A DNA stretch of 8,235 nt from Deltaproteobacteria bacterium RIFCSPLOWO2_12_FULL_60_16 (GCA_001798565.1 MGSR01000057.1:1-8235); one strand, 5' to 3'. Positions 1 through 7,008 are shown, counted from the first letter of the stretch. Numbers and translations are program-made. The notes: generated by a model not told the origin, from the letters alone.

Positions 1-756
1 GTGGAGCTTCAGTTCTGCGATCTCCTGCCGCTCTGCATGGACCAGCTCACCACCCACGCGGCGCGCTACCACTACCAGACCGGAGGGCGGATCTCGGTTC
101 CGATCGTGATCCGCAACAAGTTCGGCACCCGGCCGGGGGGCGGTCCGAGCCATTCGAGCTGCAACCACGGCGCTTTCCTCCATTTTCCGGGGCTTAAGAT
201 CATCATCCCGACGACCCCGGCGGACGGCAAGGGGCTTTTGCTTTCGGCGATCCGCGACCCCAACCCAGTGCTCTGCTTCGAGAGCCATCACCTGTACGGC
301 GTGAAGGGGCCGGTGCCGGAAGGAGACTACACGGTGCCGATCGGCGTGGCCGCGGTAAGGAGGGCAGGCAAGGATCTCACGATCGTCACCTGCGGCGGCA
401 TGGTGCTCAAAGCAGACGAAGCGGCGGAACGGCTTAAATCCAAAGGCATCGACGTCGAGATCGTGGATCTGCGCTCTCTAGCGCCTCTCGACAAAGATAC
501 GATTCTCAAATCCGTGGCCAAGACCAGGAGGGCGATGGTGGTCGACGAGGGTCCGGCGGTCGGAGGACTCTGCGCGGAGATCGCGGCGGTTATCGAAGAA
601 AACCTCTTCTCGGATTTGAAGGGACCGGTGGCGCGAGTCGGCGCGCATCATCTACCCCCCCCGCACAGCCCGCCGCTGGTCGAGGCGATGGTGCCGAGCA
701 CCGAGAGAATCGTCGAGACGGCGCTGAAGCTGGCCGAGGGAAAGAGGCTTTTCTAA
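1..756 (+). CDS. 2-oxoacid dehydrogenase E1 component, beta subunit (pyruvate/acetoin type), 5'-truncated
   Basis: This is the C-terminal part of the thiamine-diphosphate-dependent E1 beta subunit, which decarboxylates pyruvate or a related 2-oxoacid (or acetoin) with an alpha subunit and passes the acyl group to an E2 lipoyl protein. 251 residues are present; the family usually has about 320-330, so roughly 75 N-terminal residues lie upstream. The frame is open at base 1, and the first codon (GTG) is probably an internal valine of the family's VE(I/L)QF-type segment. Visible landmarks are the FCDLLPLCMDQL helix (5-16), GGGPSHSS (46-53), FPGLKIIIPTTPADGKGLL (62-80), RDPNPVLCFE (85-94), the transketolase C-terminal domain from about residue 120 with VEIVDLRSLAPLD (152-164), and PPPHSPPLVEAMVPS near the end. 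Pyruvate, acetoin and branched-chain versions cannot be separated from this fragment. An alpha-subunit gene is expected just upstream. Family assignment is strong, substrate is open. Confidence 0.93.
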   Translation: MELQFCDLLPLCMDQLTTHAARYHYQTGGRISVPIVIRNKFGTRPGGGPSHSSCNHGAFLHFPGLKIIIPTTPADGKGLLLSAIRDPNPVLCFESHHLYGVKGPVPEGDYTVPIGVAAVRRAGKDLTIVTCGGMVLKADEAAERLKSKGIDVEIVDLRSLAPLDKDTILKSVAKTRRAMVVDEGPAVGGLCAEIAAVIEENLFSDLKGPVARVGAHHLPPPHSPPLVEAMVPSTERIVETALKLAEGKRLF

Positions 757-799
757 AAGCGCCTCGTTTCTCTCTCTTGAGTCATGGCGCGCGCGCAAG

Positions 800-825
800 G
801 TACTTCTTAAACCACGCTGAAGTAC
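800..825. repeat. Inverted repeat between convergent genes
   Basis: GTACTTC (800-806) and GAAGTAC (819-825) are perfect 7-base arms around a 12-base loop, in the 80-base gap between the convergent E1 beta and GST genes. No T tract follows on either strand, so it is not a canonical intrinsic terminator. It could still be a weak bidirectional transcript-end hairpin. The rest of the gap (757-799) shows only a CT-rich stretch and an alternating GC run. Confidence 0.4.
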
Positions 826-836
826 GGAGGGGGAAA

Positions 837-1466
837 CTACGTTACCGGGATCATGATGTGGCTCTTGTAGGGCTCCCTCCGGCAGAGGCGGTCGTACCAG
901 CTCTGGACGTTCTTAAAATCCGGCCGGGAGATCGGCAGGTTGTACCAGCGGTAGGCCCAGACGCCTAACGGTATGTCGCCGAGGCTGAATTCATTACCCG
1001 CCAGGTAGCTCGCTCTGGCGAGCTGATCATCGACTATCTTCCAGGCGTTGATCGTTTTCTGCAGCGCGGCATCCATGACAGCTTTATCACGCTTCTCTTC
1101 CGGGGTGCGGATGAGTCCCCAGAAAAGCGGCACGATAGCGGGATTGAAGGTGGAAAGCTGCCAGTCCAGCCAGCGGTTGGCGTCGGCGCGCCCCTCGGGC
1201 GTCGACGGCAGCAGCTTCCCCTGGCCGTATTTATCTACCAGGTAGCGCATGATGCTGTTCGACTCCCAGAGGACGAAGCTTCCGTCCTCGATCGTCGGAA
1301 CCAACCCGTTCGGATTGCGATCCAGATAAGGCTTTTTCTTGTTGCCGCCGAATTTTCCTCCGATATCGATCCTTTCAAAGGCGATTCCCAGCTCGCCGCA
1401 GCACCAGAGCACTTTTTGCACGTTGGATGAATCCCTTCTTCCCCAGATCTTTATCTTTGCCGCCAT
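837..1466 (-). CDS. Glutathione S-transferase family protein (GstB-like)
   Basis: Predicted cytosolic glutathione S-transferase of 209 residues, a normal full length. The N-terminal thioredoxin-like domain (about 4-82) carries the glutathione site: SSNVQKV at 13-19 with the probable catalytic serine (Ser13 or Ser14), NPNGLVPTIED with the cis-proline (Pro57), and WESNSIMRYL with the glutathione-contacting Glu68-Ser69 pair. The alpha-helical C-terminal domain follows, with the SLGD N-capping box at 161-164 and the tail HIMIPVT. From memory, the spacing, the NPNGLVP/LWESN blocks and the MIPV(T/S) end resemble E. coli GstB; no alignment was run. The start is well supported: on the minus strand AGGAGG (1472-1477) sits five bases before the ATG. 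The gene stands alone, convergent with the E1 beta gene and divergent from the cytochrome. Its electrophilic substrate cannot be read from sequence. Confidence 0.93.
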   Translation of the reverse strand: MAAKIKIWGRRDSSNVQKVLWCCGELGIAFERIDIGGKFGGNKKKPYLDRNPNGLVPTIEDGSFVLWESNSIMRYLVDKYGQGKLLPSTPEGRADANRWLDWQLSTFNPAIVPLFWGLIRTPEEKRDKAVMDAALQKTINAWKIVDDQLARASYLAGNEFSLGDIPLGVWAYRWYNLPISRPDFKNVQSWYDRLCRREPYKSHIMIPVT

Positions 1467-1507
1467 CAGGACCTCCTTGCGGAAAAATCCATATCACCCT
1501 TTGTTGC

Positions 1508-1548
1508 CAAAGTGTAGCGCCCTGGCTTCCTCTGGCGCTACCGCTTTG
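1508..1548. repeat. Imperfect inverted repeat in the divergent GST/cytochrome c intergenic region
   Basis: GTAGCGCC (1514-1521) and GGCGCTAC (1534-1541) are perfect 8-base arms around a 12-base loop. Outer arms CAAAG (1508-1512) and CTTTG (1544-1548) extend the dyad by five pairs across a 1-by-2 internal loop. It lies in the 155-base gap between the GST start (1466) and the cytochrome c start (1622), where promoters for both should be. No T tract follows, so an operator or an mRNA 5' structure is more likely than a terminator. A GATAAT hexamer at 1560-1565 could be a -10 for the cytochrome gene, but I see no matching -35. Nothing else is recognisable in this gap. Confidence 0.45.
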
Positions 1549-1621
1549 CGCCGATCTCTGATAATAGAAAAATCGGGAGCGCCGGGAATTTGAGCGCACG
1601 TTTTTACTTTCGAGAGGGGCT

Positions 1622-2005
1622 ATGCGACGGCAAGTCGTTTGGTTGATTGCGCTAATGTTCGCGCTGGTTTTGTCATCGGCCGAGTCGGTCGCGCAGGAGA
1701 AGAGCGAAGGCAAAAAGCTCTACCTCACCTATTGCTCCGGCTGTCACGGCGAGACTGGAAAAGGGGATGGGCCGGCAGCCAAGGCCTTACCGGCCAGACC
1801 GGCGAACCATACGGACGGCGCCGTTATGAGCCAGCTCTCGGATAAATATCTGTTTGATATCATCACCAAGGGGGGAGCCTCGGCAAAAAAGTCGCCCGTG
1901 ATGCCGGCCTGGGGTAACCTTAAAGAAAAGCAGGTCCGGGAGATTATTGAATATATCCGCGGCCTGGCCTCCCCTCCCAAAAACAAGGCCCCTGAGACCA
2001 GATAG
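1622..2005 (+). CDS. Periplasmic class I monoheme cytochrome c
   Basis: A small secreted c-type cytochrome of 127 residues that should carry electrons in the periplasm. It begins with a Sec signal peptide: MRRQ, a hydrophobic core (about 5-18), and a likely cleavage near the SVAQ segment at 22-25. One heme-binding CxxCH motif is present (Cys38, Cys41, His42), followed by GETGKGDGPAAKAL, typical of small cytochrome c and cbb3 subunit III-like domains. The probable distal ligand is Met94 in SPVMPAWG, followed by the C-terminal helix VREIIEYIRGL. The tail after about 117 is Pro/Lys-rich and probably disordered. GAGG four bases before the ATG is a modest ribosome binding site, and the signal peptide begins exactly at this ATG. 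The gene ends 110 bases before groES and has no terminator I can see. Its redox partner is not shown by the context. Confidence 0.92.
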   Translation: MRRQVVWLIALMFALVLSSAESVAQEKSEGKKLYLTYCSGCHGETGKGDGPAAKALPARPANHTDGAVMSQLSDKYLFDIITKGGASAKKSPVMPAWGNLKEKQVREIIEYIRGLASPPKNKAPETR

Positions 2006-2028
2006 GCGGTAAAAATTGCGTTCCCCCC

Positions 2029-2056
2029 TTGACGTTTGCAGAAGCGAGCTTAAATT
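2029..2056 (+). promoter_or_regulatory. Candidate sigma-70-type promoter of groESL
   Basis: TTGACG (2029-2034) matches the -35 consensus at five of six positions. TAAATT (2051-2056), 16 bases downstream, matches the -10 at four of six. Initiation would fall near 2062-2065, about 50 bases before groES and at the edge of the CIRCE-like dyad. I saw no clear heat-shock sigma-32 promoter in the same gap. Inferred by eye only. Confidence 0.5.
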
Positions 2057-2061
2057 TGGGT

Positions 2062-2088
2062 TTAGCAATTTCCTCCCTTTAAGACTAA
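2062..2088. promoter_or_regulatory. Degenerate CIRCE-like element upstream of groES (candidate HrcA operator)
   Basis: The CIRCE consensus is TTAGCACTC, nine bases, GAGTGCTAA. Here TTAGCAATT (2062-2070) matches the left arm at seven of nine positions. After exactly nine bases, TAAGACTAA (2080-2088) matches the right arm at five of nine. The element sits where CIRCE normally sits, at the expected transcription start and before the groES ribosome binding site. Spacing and position favour a real or decayed HrcA site; the poor right arm argues against. No hrcA is in the window. Confidence 0.35.
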
Positions 2089-2115
2089 ATCAACGTTTTA
2101 TTTTAGGAGGTTTTT

Positions 2116-4037
<1,922 letters not shown>

Positions 4038-4058
4038 AATCGCCTTGCGCGATTCGAA

Positions 4059-4087
4059 AAAAAGGGGGCTTTCCAAGCCCCCTTTTT
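4059..4087. terminator. Intrinsic terminator of groESL, potentially bidirectional
   Basis: Bases 4059-4071 pair perfectly with 4075-4087: five A-T pairs, five G-C pairs, then C-G and two T-A pairs, closing a 3-base TCC loop. A T-rich tract follows on the plus strand, and the preceding A run gives the same signal on the minus strand. It begins 22 bases after the groEL stop and is a textbook Rho-independent terminator. Confidence 0.93.
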
Positions 4088-4122
4088 ATTTTGCACGTAA
4101 TGTACGACTGGAGTTGAGAGAT

Positions 4123-4157
4123 CGGGAAGGTGGTCCGTCTGTTACCTTGACTTCCCG
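4123..4157. repeat. Inverted repeat in the groEL-nuoA gap, overlapping a candidate -35
   Basis: CGGGAAG (4123-4129) and CTTCCCG (4151-4157) are perfect 7-base arms around a 21-base loop that can form a few further inner pairs (GGT with ACC). CC and six T residues follow the right arm (4158-4166). It could be a weak second terminator behind groEL, or an operator covering the candidate -35 hexamer at 4147-4152. Confidence 0.35.
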
Positions 4158-4175
4158 CCTTTTTTCCAATAGAAA
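4147..4175 (+). promoter_or_regulatory. Candidate promoter of the nuo operon
   Basis: TTGACT (4147-4152; five of six -35 matches) is followed after 17 bases by TAGAAA (4170-4175; four of six -10 matches). Initiation near 4182 would give a leader of about 80 bases before nuoA, containing the terminator-like hairpin at 4214-4247. The groESL terminator upstream means nuo needs its own promoter, and this is the best candidate in the gap. Judged by eye. Confidence 0.4.
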
Positions 4176-4213
4176 AAAATCTTAAGATTCCTGTCACCCT
4201 CAGAGGGATTCCT

Positions 4214-4247
4214 CCATACCTCTCCATTGGGGGGTATGGTTTTTTTT
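4214..4247 (+). terminator. Terminator-like hairpin (possible attenuator) immediately before nuoA
   Basis: Bases 4214-4224 pair with 4229-4239: nine Watson-Crick pairs including the perfect arms CCATACC and GGTATGG, plus two G-T pairs, closed by a 4-base CATT loop. Eight consecutive T residues (4240-4247) follow at once. This is the full form of an intrinsic terminator. It ends only three bases before the nuoA Shine-Dalgarno sequence (GGGAG, 4251-4255) and has no gene before it since groEL, which already has its own terminator. A leader attenuator for nuo, or the 3' end of a short leader RNA, is therefore plausible. I did not find a convincing anti-terminator pairing. Confidence 0.6.
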
Positions 4248-4260
4248 AATGGGAGACTTT

Positions 4261-4617
4261 ATGGCCCACCCCTTCTTTCCGGTCGTAGTCATGTTCTTCT
4301 TCGCCGGGGTCGTGGTCGTCTCCCTGCTCTGCATCGCTCAAGGAATCGGCCCGAAAAAAACCAACCCCGCCAAGGAAGATCCCTTTGAATCGGGCAACCC
4401 GCCTCGAGGGGACGCGCGCGTGCGCTTCTCGGTAAAATTTTACCTCGTCGCCATGCTTTTTTTGATCTTCGATCTTGAAGTGGTGTTCCTCTACCCCTGG
4501 GCGATCCTGTTTCGCCGCCTCGGGGTTTTCGGCCTTGTGGAGATGGGGATTTTTCTCGCTATTCTCGTCGTCGGCTTCGTCTACGTGTGGAAGAAAGGGG
4601 CCCTGGAGTGGGATTAG
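4261..4617 (+). CDS. nuoA: NADH-quinone oxidoreductase subunit A
   Basis: Small membrane subunit of complex I (ND3 homologue), at the junction of the membrane and peripheral arms next to the quinone cavity. From this start it has 118 residues, typical of NuoA. Three membrane helices are visible at about 5-25, 57-79 and 91-111. The conserved loop KEDPFESGNPP lies between helices 1 and 2, and FLIFDLEVVFLYPWA (68-82) carries the acidic residues typical of helix 2. The C-terminus KGALEWD is also typical. ATG 4261 is chosen because GGGAG (4251-4255) lies five bases before it; another in-frame ATG at 4249 would add MGDF but abuts the T tract of the upstream hairpin and has no ribosome binding site. 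It is first in the visible nuo operon, and the next gene is nuoC rather than the expected nuoB. Confidence 0.95.
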   Translation: MAHPFFPVVVMFFFAGVVVVSLLCIAQGIGPKKTNPAKEDPFESGNPPRGDARVRFSVKFYLVAMLFLIFDLEVVFLYPWAILFRRLGVFGLVEMGIFLAILVVGFVYVWKKGALEWD

Positions 4618-4623
4618 CAGGGA

Positions 4624-5184
4624 ATGGAAGATAGCCCGAATATCTCGCGCCTGCGCGCGCGGCTCGGCGGCAAGATCCTCGACTCTCATGCCTTCCGCGG
4701 CGACGATACGATCGTGGTCGCGCGGGAGGAACTCAGAGAGATATTTCGCTTCCTCAAAGAGGACCCTGAGCTCGATCTGAGTTTTCTCACGGATATCACC
4801 GCCGTGGATTATCTGGGAAGAAAAACGCCGCGCTTCGAGGTGGTCTATCACCTCTATTCGCTCAAGGCCGGCCATCGCCTGAGAGTCAAAGTTCCGGTGC
4901 CGCAAGAGGATCCGACGGTCGATTCGCTCGTCCCCTTGTGGAAGGGGGCCAATTGGCTGGAGCGCGAGGTCTGGGATATGTTCGGCATCCGCTTCCACGG
5001 CCATCCGGATCTCCGCAGAGTCCTGCTCTACGAAGAATTCGAGGGTCATCCCCTGCGCAAGGATTATCCGGTCAACCAGCGCCAGCCGCTGGTGGCGGAG
5101 CGGGAGTTGGCGGGGACATTCGTCGATCAAAGGTCCGACAATAAGCTTTTGCAGTTGCAGCAGAAATTGACGGCCAAGCGCTGA
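4624..5184 (+). CDS. nuoC: NADH-quinone oxidoreductase subunit C (30 kDa subunit)
   Basis: Peripheral-arm subunit of complex I that packs against NuoD and carries no cofactor. The 186-residue length is that of a stand-alone NuoC, with no fusion to NuoB or NuoD. The 30 kDa signature is clear: ANWLEREVWDMFGIRFHGHPDLRRVLL (about 109-135), followed by FEGHPLRKDYPV (139-150). The LSFLTDITAVDYLG segment (52-65) and FEVVYHLYSL (71-80) are also typical. The ATG follows the nuoA stop by six bases. An AGGGA touches the start codon, too close for ideal initiation, so coupling to nuoA translation is likely. nuoC directly after nuoA, without nuoB, is unusual. The stop overlaps a short ATG frame leading into nuoD. 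Confidence 0.96.
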   Translation: MEDSPNISRLRARLGGKILDSHAFRGDDTIVVAREELREIFRFLKEDPELDLSFLTDITAVDYLGRKTPRFEVVYHLYSLKAGHRLRVKVPVPQEDPTVDSLVPLWKGANWLEREVWDMFGIRFHGHPDLRRVLLYEEFEGHPLRKDYPVNQRQPLVAERELAGTFVDQRSDNKLLQLQQKLTAKR

Positions 5185-5207
5185 TGCCACGCCCGCGCCG
5201 GCTATGA
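5184..5207 (+). other. Seven-codon bridging reading frame between nuoC and nuoD
   Basis: An ATG at 5184-5186 overlaps the nuoC stop (TGATG). It opens a seven-codon frame, MPRPRRL, whose TGA (5205-5207) overlaps the nuoD ATG (ATGA). The nuoD start has no visible Shine-Dalgarno sequence, so this frame could carry terminating ribosomes from nuoC to nuoD by reinitiation. No function for the peptide is implied, and such a short frame can arise by chance. Confidence 0.25.
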
Positions 5208-6394
5208 AAGCTGACCTCAAAGAGCTTCCGGTAGAGACCATGGACCTGCAGATGGGCCCCTCCCATCCTGCGACCCACGGGACTATCAAGTTCGATCTCA
5301 AACTGGAGGGAGAGAAGATCCTCGCGTGCGACGTGGCGGTGGGCTTCCTGCACCGCGGCTTCGCCAAGATGTGCGAGCAGGCGACCTGGACGCAGGTGAT
5401 CCCCTACACGGACCGTCTCAACTATGTCTCTCCCCTGATCAACAACGTCGGCTACGCGCTGGCGGTGGAGAAGCTTCTGGGAGTGGAGACCCCGCCGCGC
5501 TGTCAATTCATCCGGGTCATCATGAGCGAGCTGTCGCGTATTACCGACCATTTGACCTGCTGCGGCATGGCCGCCTCGGAGCTCGGAGCCATCACCGTAG
5601 GCTTCTATCTGGTCGAGGCGCGCGAGCTTCTTATACGGATCATCGAGGCGGTGACCGGGGCGCGGCTGACGATTTCTTATACCCGCATCGGCGGCGTCAA
5701 GCACGATCTTCCCGAGGACTTCGGCGAGCAGGTCGCGAAGGCGTTTGGGAAAACCAGAAGGCTGATCGCGGACTGCGATCGGCTTCTCTCGCGCAACCGG
5801 ATCTTTATCGACCGCATGTCCGGCACCGGAACGATCTCGCGGGAGCTGGCGCTGTCTTACGGGCTCACCGGGCCCGTCCTGCGCTCCACCGGAGTCTCCT
5901 ACGACGTGCGCAAGGCCCAGCCCTATCTGGTTTACGGCCAGCTCGATTTCGAAATCCCGCTCGGGGCCAGGGGAGACAACTACGACCGCTTCATCTGCCG
6001 CATGCTGGAGATTGACCAGAGCATGCGGATCGTCGAGCAGGCCCTCGCGAAGATGCCCGTGGGACCGGTGCTTCTGGACGATCCGCGCGTGGTCCTGCCG
6101 GAGAAGGAAAAGGTCTACAACAGCATCGAAGGGCTGATGCACCATTTCAAGATTATCATGGAGGGGATCCACGTGCCCGCGGGAGAGGTCTACTTTCCCG
6201 TGGAAGGGGGCAACGGCGAGCTGGGCTTTTATATCGTGAGCGACGGGGGGGGCAGGCCCTACCGCGTGCGGGTGCGGCCGCCCTGTTTCATCGCCATGTC
6301 GGCCTTCCACGAGATGATCCGGGGCGCCATGGTGGCGGACATCATTCCGACTTTCGGCATGATCAATATGATCGGCGGCGAGTGCGACCGGTAG
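5204..6394 (+). CDS. nuoD: NADH-quinone oxidoreductase subunit D (49 kDa subunit)
   Basis: Peripheral-arm subunit of complex I that, with NuoB, builds the ubiquinone/menaquinone reduction site; it descends from the large subunit of [NiFe] hydrogenases. The 396 residues match a stand-alone NuoD. Motifs in order: MGPSHPATHG (17-26), whose second histidine (His25) corresponds to the quinone-site histidine of the family; GFLHRGFAK (47-55); YTDRLNYVSP, whose Tyr74 corresponds to the quinone-site tyrosine; SELSRITDHL (108-117); TGTISRELALSYGLTGPVLR; RGDNYDRF (256-263); RPPCFIAMSAFHEMIRGAMVADIIPTFG near the end; and the typical terminus GGECDR. Residue equivalences come from remembered family alignments. 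The ATG follows nuoC by 19 bases with no clear Shine-Dalgarno sequence; a seven-codon frame bridges the gap. Confidence 0.98.
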   Translation: MKADLKELPVETMDLQMGPSHPATHGTIKFDLKLEGEKILACDVAVGFLHRGFAKMCEQATWTQVIPYTDRLNYVSPLINNVGYALAVEKLLGVETPPRCQFIRVIMSELSRITDHLTCCGMAASELGAITVGFYLVEARELLIRIIEAVTGARLTISYTRIGGVKHDLPEDFGEQVAKAFGKTRRLIADCDRLLSRNRIFIDRMSGTGTISRELALSYGLTGPVLRSTGVSYDVRKAQPYLVYGQLDFEIPLGARGDNYDRFICRMLEIDQSMRIVEQALAKMPVGPVLLDDPRVVLPEKEKVYNSIEGLMHHFKIIMEGIHVPAGEVYFPVEGGNGELGFYIVSDGGGRPYRVRVRPPCFIAMSAFHEMIRGAMVADIIPTFGMINMIGGECDR

Positions 6395-6403
6395 TCTTAG
6401 CGT

Positions 6404-6450
6404 GTACTCGTTATTCGCGATTCGAGTAACGAATAACCAATAACGAAGAC
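6404..6450. repeat. Inverted array of heptanucleotide repeats in the nuoD-nuoE spacer
   Basis: Nearly all of the 57-base spacer is a 7-base-period array with consensus CGARTAA. On the minus strand three units run from 6424 down to 6404. On the plus strand four units run from 6423 to 6450, sharing two bases at the centre. Within it GTTATTCG (6410-6417) pairs perfectly with CGAATAAC (6430-6437), and alternatively TACTCG (6405-6410) with CGAGTA (6423-6428). The two hairpins exclude each other because their arms interleave. The array runs up to the base before the nuoE ATG, so its last unit takes the place of a Shine-Dalgarno sequence. Confidence 0.75.
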
Positions 6451-6451
6451 C

Positions 6452-6925
6452 ATGGCTGTTGAATTTTCACCGGAGACATTGAAAAGATTCGAGGAGATCG
6501 TAAGCCGCTATCCCAAGAAAGAAGCGGCGATGCTTCCGGTGCTCTACCTGGCGCAAGGGGAATTCGGCTATCTCGGCTCGGAGGCGATCGAGTACGTCGC
6601 CAAGCTGATGGGGCTTTCCCCGGCGCGGGTCTACGGGGTGGTCACTTTCTATACGATGCTCAACATGAAGCCGGTCGGGAAGCACCACATCCAGGTCTGC
6701 CGCACGCTTTCGTGCGCGCTTGCCGGAGCGGAGAAGATCACGGAGCTGCTCAGGGCAAAGCTCGGGATTCGGGCGGGGGAGACCACGCCGGACGGCAGGT
6801 TCACGCTGTCGGAAGTGGAGTGCCTCGCCTCATGCGGCACGGGACCGATGATGCAGATCAACGACGATTACTACGAGAATCTCTCCAACGAAAAGATCGA
6901 GGAGATACTACGGAGCTTGAAATGA
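6452..6925 (+). CDS. nuoE: NADH-quinone oxidoreductase subunit E (24 kDa subunit, [2Fe-2S])
   Basis: Thioredoxin-fold [2Fe-2S] subunit of the NADH-oxidising module of complex I; it holds the N1a cluster next to the NuoF flavin. Its 157 residues are typical. The N-terminal helical part contains MLPVLYLAQGEFGYL (27-41) and VYGVVTFYTMLN (60-71). The cluster ligands are all present: Cys83 and Cys88 in CRTLSC, Cys124 and Cys128 in CLASC. GPMMQINDDYYENL (131-144) follows, as in the family. The ATG stands directly behind a heptanucleotide repeat array, with only a weak purine stretch (GAAGA) upstream. It is separated from nuoF by an 83-base spacer filled by a second heptamer array; its stop codon overlaps an ATG (ATGA) that opens a short frame across this spacer. 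Confidence 0.97.
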   Translation: MAVEFSPETLKRFEEIVSRYPKKEAAMLPVLYLAQGEFGYLGSEAIEYVAKLMGLSPARVYGVVTFYTMLNMKPVGKHHIQVCRTLSCALAGAEKITELLRAKLGIRAGETTPDGRFTLSEVECLASCGTGPMMQINDDYYENLSNEKIEEILRSLK

Positions 6926-7002
6926 AGGCGACAGGCGGTAGGCGACAGGCAACATTCCCTCCTCAATTAACTCACGCCTTCCGCCTCGCGCCTCATACCT
7001 GA
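6922..7002 (+). other. Short reading frame spanning the nuoE-nuoF spacer
   Basis: An ATG overlapping the nuoE stop (ATGA, 6922-6925) opens a frame of 26 codons. It crosses the heptamer array and ends at TGA 7000-7002, six bases before the nuoF ATG and in the nuoF frame. nuoF has no visible Shine-Dalgarno sequence, so ribosomes leaving nuoE could reinitiate here and then at nuoF. The peptide (MKATGG to APHT) matches nothing I recognise, and its sequence is dictated by the repeats, so a functional protein is unlikely. Confidence 0.25.
6926..7001. repeat. Inverted array of heptanucleotide repeats in the nuoE-nuoF spacer
   Basis: Four tandem 7-base units of the form AGGCRNN fill 6926-6953. After a 20-base centre (6954-6973), four units of the reverse-complement form NNRCCTN fill 6974-7001. 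In RNA the arms can fold on each other in register: AGGC 6947-6950 with 6976-6979, AGGCG 6940-6944 with 6982-6986, AGGCG 6933-6937 with 6989-6993, and AGG 6926-6928 with 6998-7000. These paired blocks are separated by 2-by-2 internal loops every seven bases. The array begins at the first base after the nuoE stop and ends seven bases before nuoF. Confidence 0.8.
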
Positions 7003-7008
7003 TTTGTT

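Noticed and set aside
1..3. GTG at base 1 as the true start of the E1 beta gene
   Set aside because: The protein would lack about 75 N-terminal residues including part of the thiamine-diphosphate domain. The segment aligns with the interior of the family, so the gene starts upstream of the window.
4249..4260. Alternative nuoA start at ATG 4249
   Set aside because: It directly follows the T tract and has no ribosome binding site, whereas ATG 4261 has GGGAG at ideal spacing.
4615..5184. NuoC as a NuoB-NuoC fusion that would explain the missing nuoB
   Set aside because: The 186-residue protein has only the 30 kDa-subunit signature. No NuoB cysteine motif (adjacent CC plus distal cysteines) is present.
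4246..5367. Minus-strand open frame of 373 codons across nuoA, nuoC and the start of nuoD
   Set aside because: It is antisense to three well-supported complex I genes and its residues are low-complexity charged sequence typical of shadow frames.
5072..6310. Minus-strand open frame of 412 codons opposite nuoD
   Set aside because: It is rich in His, Arg, Asp and Gly with no domain. NuoD on the plus strand is unambiguous over the same bases.
6404..7001. Heptamer arrays as a CRISPR array or mobile element ends
   Set aside because: Units are 7 bases with no spacers of uniform length, there is no leader or cas gene, and no transposase or target duplications flank them.
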